Positions 30,536 to 32,979 of a DNA stretch of 32,979 bases are shown piece by piece. The notes beneath the pieces were generated by a model. The model had not been told where the DNA came from and did not search any database. It worked only from the letters and a program-made list of their open reading frames with translations. Within the stretch, counting starts at the first letter, position 1, and every line of letters begins with the position of its first letter. The position numbers and the translations under genes are program-made. Location: positions 1 through 32,979 of IMG/VR virus record IMGVR_UViG_3300042339_000752; one strand, given 5' to 3'. This DNA is from a virus.

Positions 30536-32979
30536 CGCTTTGCTCCCAACAAGCTTAGGTTTATGTTGCGCATGTATGATGCGTTGGTTGCGCCGTTAGT
30601 CGTAATGTGACGATTGCCGGTGTAGACGCGCACGCGAACTGTCTGCGCAGATGTGACTGACCAAGGAACAGCAACAGGCATAACAAAGTACGTGTCTGCA
30701 CCACTGTTTGTACGAGCGCCAACCTTGGTCTGAACGACAGACTGATAGGCACCCCCATCGATGCTGACTTGTAGAATAATGAACTGACCAGCATCTTTTG
30801 CAGACGCAGCATCAATCGTTGCGTAAAACACAATAATTAATGCACCACTAACCGCATCCCCTACGGTAATAACTGGTGTTTCTACAACCTGATACCCACC
30901 ACTGACTGTTGAAGCTGATGTTGTAGTGGTTAGGATGTAGCTGCCAAGTCCGCTACCTACAAAATAATATGTCTCGTACCCGTAATCCGGATCAACGTAC
31001 ACCTCGTAGTCGCCATTCCCGTAGCCGACAAACACGTAAGTATATTCTGTACCGCCACCGCTACTTGAAATCGTGTTTGAAACAAAGATGTCTGGCGCGG
31101 TAAAGATCAGGGTCTGCGTCACTGCATTGCCAGCGATCTTTAATGTATTAACGGCGGCTGTACCTATCTTCGCGCTAACGATTGACGCATCAAGAATGTT
31201 GGCGGAGCCGACGGCTGCAAAGCCAATCTTGGCGTTTACAATTGCACCGTCTTGTATTTTGGCAGAGCCAATTTCAGCGTCGCCGATCTTGGCGCTTGAG
31301 ATAGCGCCGTTAGCGATCTTGGCGTTGTCGACCGCCAAGTTGCCGATCTTCGCATTGGCTATCGATCCGTTTTGAATCGTTGCGGTATCTATGTAAACAC
31401 CAGCCGGAACATTGACGCCGTTTATTACCGATGCCGTTGTTGTAACGATGAAGGGTGTCTTTGGCGCTATGCTTGGACCGGACGGGCTGGAGATCGCAAA
31501 CCTGTCCGCCCTCACGATAAAGTCGGAAACCGGTGTCCCGTTGATCGCGGTAGATGCCAAGCCAAAACCAGACACGTACCCGTTATTGTCAATCTTGACG
31601 GTGTACTGAGCAGACAGGCCGTTGACTGTGCTAGCCGTGGCAGTGGCGTTCTGCTCTACCGATATCCCACTTCCGCCAAAGTTGTTTAGGCGTGCGTTGA
31701 TGACGGAGTAGTCTTGAGCTGAAGCTGTCGCAAAGCCAGCCGCATCCGTTGCCGACTGAGCTGCTTGGTTTCTAGACGCAAGAGCACCAGACGCACTGGT
31801 CGAAGCGCTTGAGGCAGATCCGCTGGCCGCAGATGCTGACTGAGAAGCCTCTGTCGCTTTGGTCGAGGCAGTAGACGCTGAGGTCGATGCCGCATTAGCG
31901 GATGTCTGAGCGGTGGTTGCAGAGTTGGCCGCGTTTGTTGCAGCCGTCTGCGCGTCAGTCTTTGCCGAAGTCGCCACCACCGCAGAGCTAGCCGAAGCTG
32001 ATGCACTGTCGCCTGCCTCATCTGCATGCGTTGCCGCTTGTGATGCCGATGTTGCCGCTGCAGTCGCAGACGTGTTCGAAGCATCTCGAGCACTTTCCGC
32101 CGCCACCCGCGATACGTTAGCCGAAGAGGCTGAGTTACTAGCCTCAGTTGCCTTTGTTGTTGCTGTGGTCGCAGATCCCGCTGCTGCGCTGGCAGAGTTG
32201 CCTGCAGATGTCGCGCTGTTTGTGGCGGTGGTTGCTGATGTTACGGCAGTCGCACTAGCCGACTCAGCGGTGTTCTTTGCCGACACAGCCGCAGTACTCG
32301 CTACCTCAGCGCTATTCTTTGCGGTTACCGCAGCATCCTTAGCAACGACCGCAGCGTCCTTGGACGTCGTCGCAGTTACAGCAGCCGTTTCCGCAGTAAG
32401 CCTAGAAGAGTTTGCAGCCGATGCAGAGTTGGTGGCGCTGGTTGCAGATGCCGTGGCCGAAGACGCGCTGGTAGCTGCAGCGGTGGCAGACGCTGCCGCG
32501 CTTCCACTTGCTGTTTCTGCTGCATCCTTTGAGGCGACAGCAGTGAGTGAAGCGGTAGTAGCTACAGACGACGCAGCTTCTGCATCGTCGGCATAGCCTT
32601 GGGCTAGTGTCGCATTCGTTGCTGAGGAGCTAGCTGCGGTCTGTGCGGTCGCGTTGGCTGCTTCTGCCGCCACCTTAGCGGTATCAGCCGCTGTGGCTGC
32701 GCTAGATGAGTTTGTCGCTGCAGTGGTGGCTGTGCTGGCGCTGGTCGACGCCGCTGTTGCAGAGGTTTGGGCGTCTGTCTTGGCGGACTCTGCGGCTACC
32801 TTCGATGTGTTCGCTGCGGTGGCTGCGGTTTCTGCGTTGGTGGCAAAGGTTGACGCATTGGTAGCTGACGTTGCTGCCGCACTCGACGCTGTTTGTGCAG
32901 CGGTGTTCGCACTTTCTGCTGCGGTCTTTGCTGTGTTTGATGCAGTTGCTGAGGTGGCTGCGTTAGCTGCGCTGGTTGC
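30532..32979 (-). CDS. Tail fibre / stalk protein, 5' end beyond the window
   Basis: The frame is open from the right edge to TGA at 30532-30534, at least 815 residues; GTG 32673 is only an internal codon. The first about 430 residues visible are an Ala/Ser/Thr repeat with Lys, Glu and Asp at intervals (KDAAETASGSAAASATAAAT type), expected to form a long trimeric helical stalk. A transition domain follows, then a repeated x-I-x-x-A-K-I-G ladder (nucleotides about 31140-31370), common in tail fibre and tip proteins. A Tyr/Gly-rich stretch (YGNGDYEVYVDPDYGYETYY) and a beta-rich C-terminal head come last. The head probably binds the receptor. Short repeats make it prone to recombination. Confidence 0.85.
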   Translation of the reverse strand, partial: ATSAANAATSATASNTAKTAAESANTAAQTASSAAATSATNASTFATNAETAATAANTSKVAAESAKTDAQTSATAASTSASTATTAATNSSSAATAADTAKVAAEAANATAQTAASSSATNATLAQGYADDAEAASSVATTASLTAVASKDAAETASGSAAASATAAATSASSATASATSATNSASAANSSRLTAETAAVTATTSKDAAVVAKDAAVTAKNSAEVASTAAVSAKNTAESASATAVTSATTATNSATSAGNSASAAAGSATTATTKATEASNSASSANVSRVAAESARDASNTSATAAATSASQAATHADEAGDSASASASSAVVATSAKTDAQTAATNAANSATTAQTSANAASTSASTASTKATEASQSASAASGSASSASTSASGALASRNQAAQSATDAAGFATASAQDYSVINARLNNFGGSGISVEQNATATASTVNGLSAQYTVKIDNNGYVSGFGLASTAINGTPVSDFIVRADRFAISSPSGPSIAPKTPFIVTTTASVINGVNVPAGVYIDTATIQNGSIANAKIGNLAVDNAKIANGAISSAKIGDAEIGSAKIQDGAIVNAKIGFAAVGSANILDASIVSAKIGTAAVNTLKIAGNAVTQTLIFTAPDIFVSNTISSSGGGTEYTYVFVGYGNGDYEVYVDPDYGYETYYFVGSGLGSYILTTTTSASTVSGGYQVVETPVITVGDAVSGALIIVFYATIDAASAKDAGQFIILQVSIDGGAYQSVVQTKVGARTNSGADTYFVMPVAVPWSVTSAQTVRVRVYTGNRHITTNGATNASYMRNINLSLLGAKR

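Noticed and set aside
31913-32596. Ala/Val/Ser-rich open frame opposite the tail fibre
   Set aside because: It is the reverse reading of the Ala/Ser/Thr repeats; low complexity keeps all such frames open.

Overview
The window reads as part of a temperate tailed double-stranded DNA phage or prophage of a proteobacterium. Three lines of evidence support this: dense, mostly overlapping small genes in blocks that switch strand; a phage replication and recombination set; and a tyrosine integrase beside a 48-bp attP core that matches, as I remember it, the 3' half of the proteobacterial tRNA-Gly(GCC) gene. I cannot name the host more closely. Virion genes in the order tail fibre, acetyltransferase-like protein, small Ala/Gly/Gln-rich proteins, giant protein suggest a podovirus-like particle that ejects internal proteins, but no terminase, portal, capsid, DNA polymerase or lysis gene lies in the window.

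Layout. (1) 1-3945, plus strand: an early or accessory block with an ArdC-like antirestriction metalloprotein and about a dozen small unknown genes. Several of these share a copied 3' end that also carries the start of the next gene. (2) 3946-6498, plus: a structured leader RNA, a B12-dependent (class II) ribonucleotide reductase, and a small protein that is essentially DnaA domain IV. (3) 6469-13020, minus: nucleotide-pool and DNA-processing genes (PD-(D/E)XK protein, Hjc-like resolvase, Ref-like HNH nuclease, MazG-like pyrophosphohydrolase, a dNTP-diphosphohydrolase-like fusion), a Toprim primase-helicase and a replication-initiator-like protein. (4) 13021-13354: a divergent control region with promoter-like, operator-like and DnaA-box-like elements. 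(5) 13355-16839, plus: single-strand annealing protein, YqaJ exonuclease, ribbon-helix-helix-like protein, SSB-like protein, small genes and integrase. (6) 16840-17122: attP with several inverted repeats and a bidirectional terminator. (7) 17123-32979, minus: late virion genes. They run from an incomplete Ala/Ser/Thr-rich tail fibre through small virion proteins to a 3,092-residue polyvalent protein with metallopeptidase, acetyltransferase-like, ParB-like and LPD38-like parts.

How the parts work together. The reductase and two pyrophosphohydrolases shape the dNTP pool. The initiator-like protein, primase-helicase, DnaA-like protein and SSB-like protein serve replication. The annealase-exonuclease pair and the nucleases serve recombination. 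ArdC and the giant protein probably protect or prepare the incoming genome. The most unusual signals are (a) a 17-nt perfect inverted repeat joining the ribosome-binding-site hairpin of the integrase to the far side of attP, which could make integrase translation depend on integration state; (b) mutually exclusive stems in the reductase leader; (c) YSGR boxes that punctuate the domains of the giant protein; and (d) the repeated gene-end cassette in block 1.
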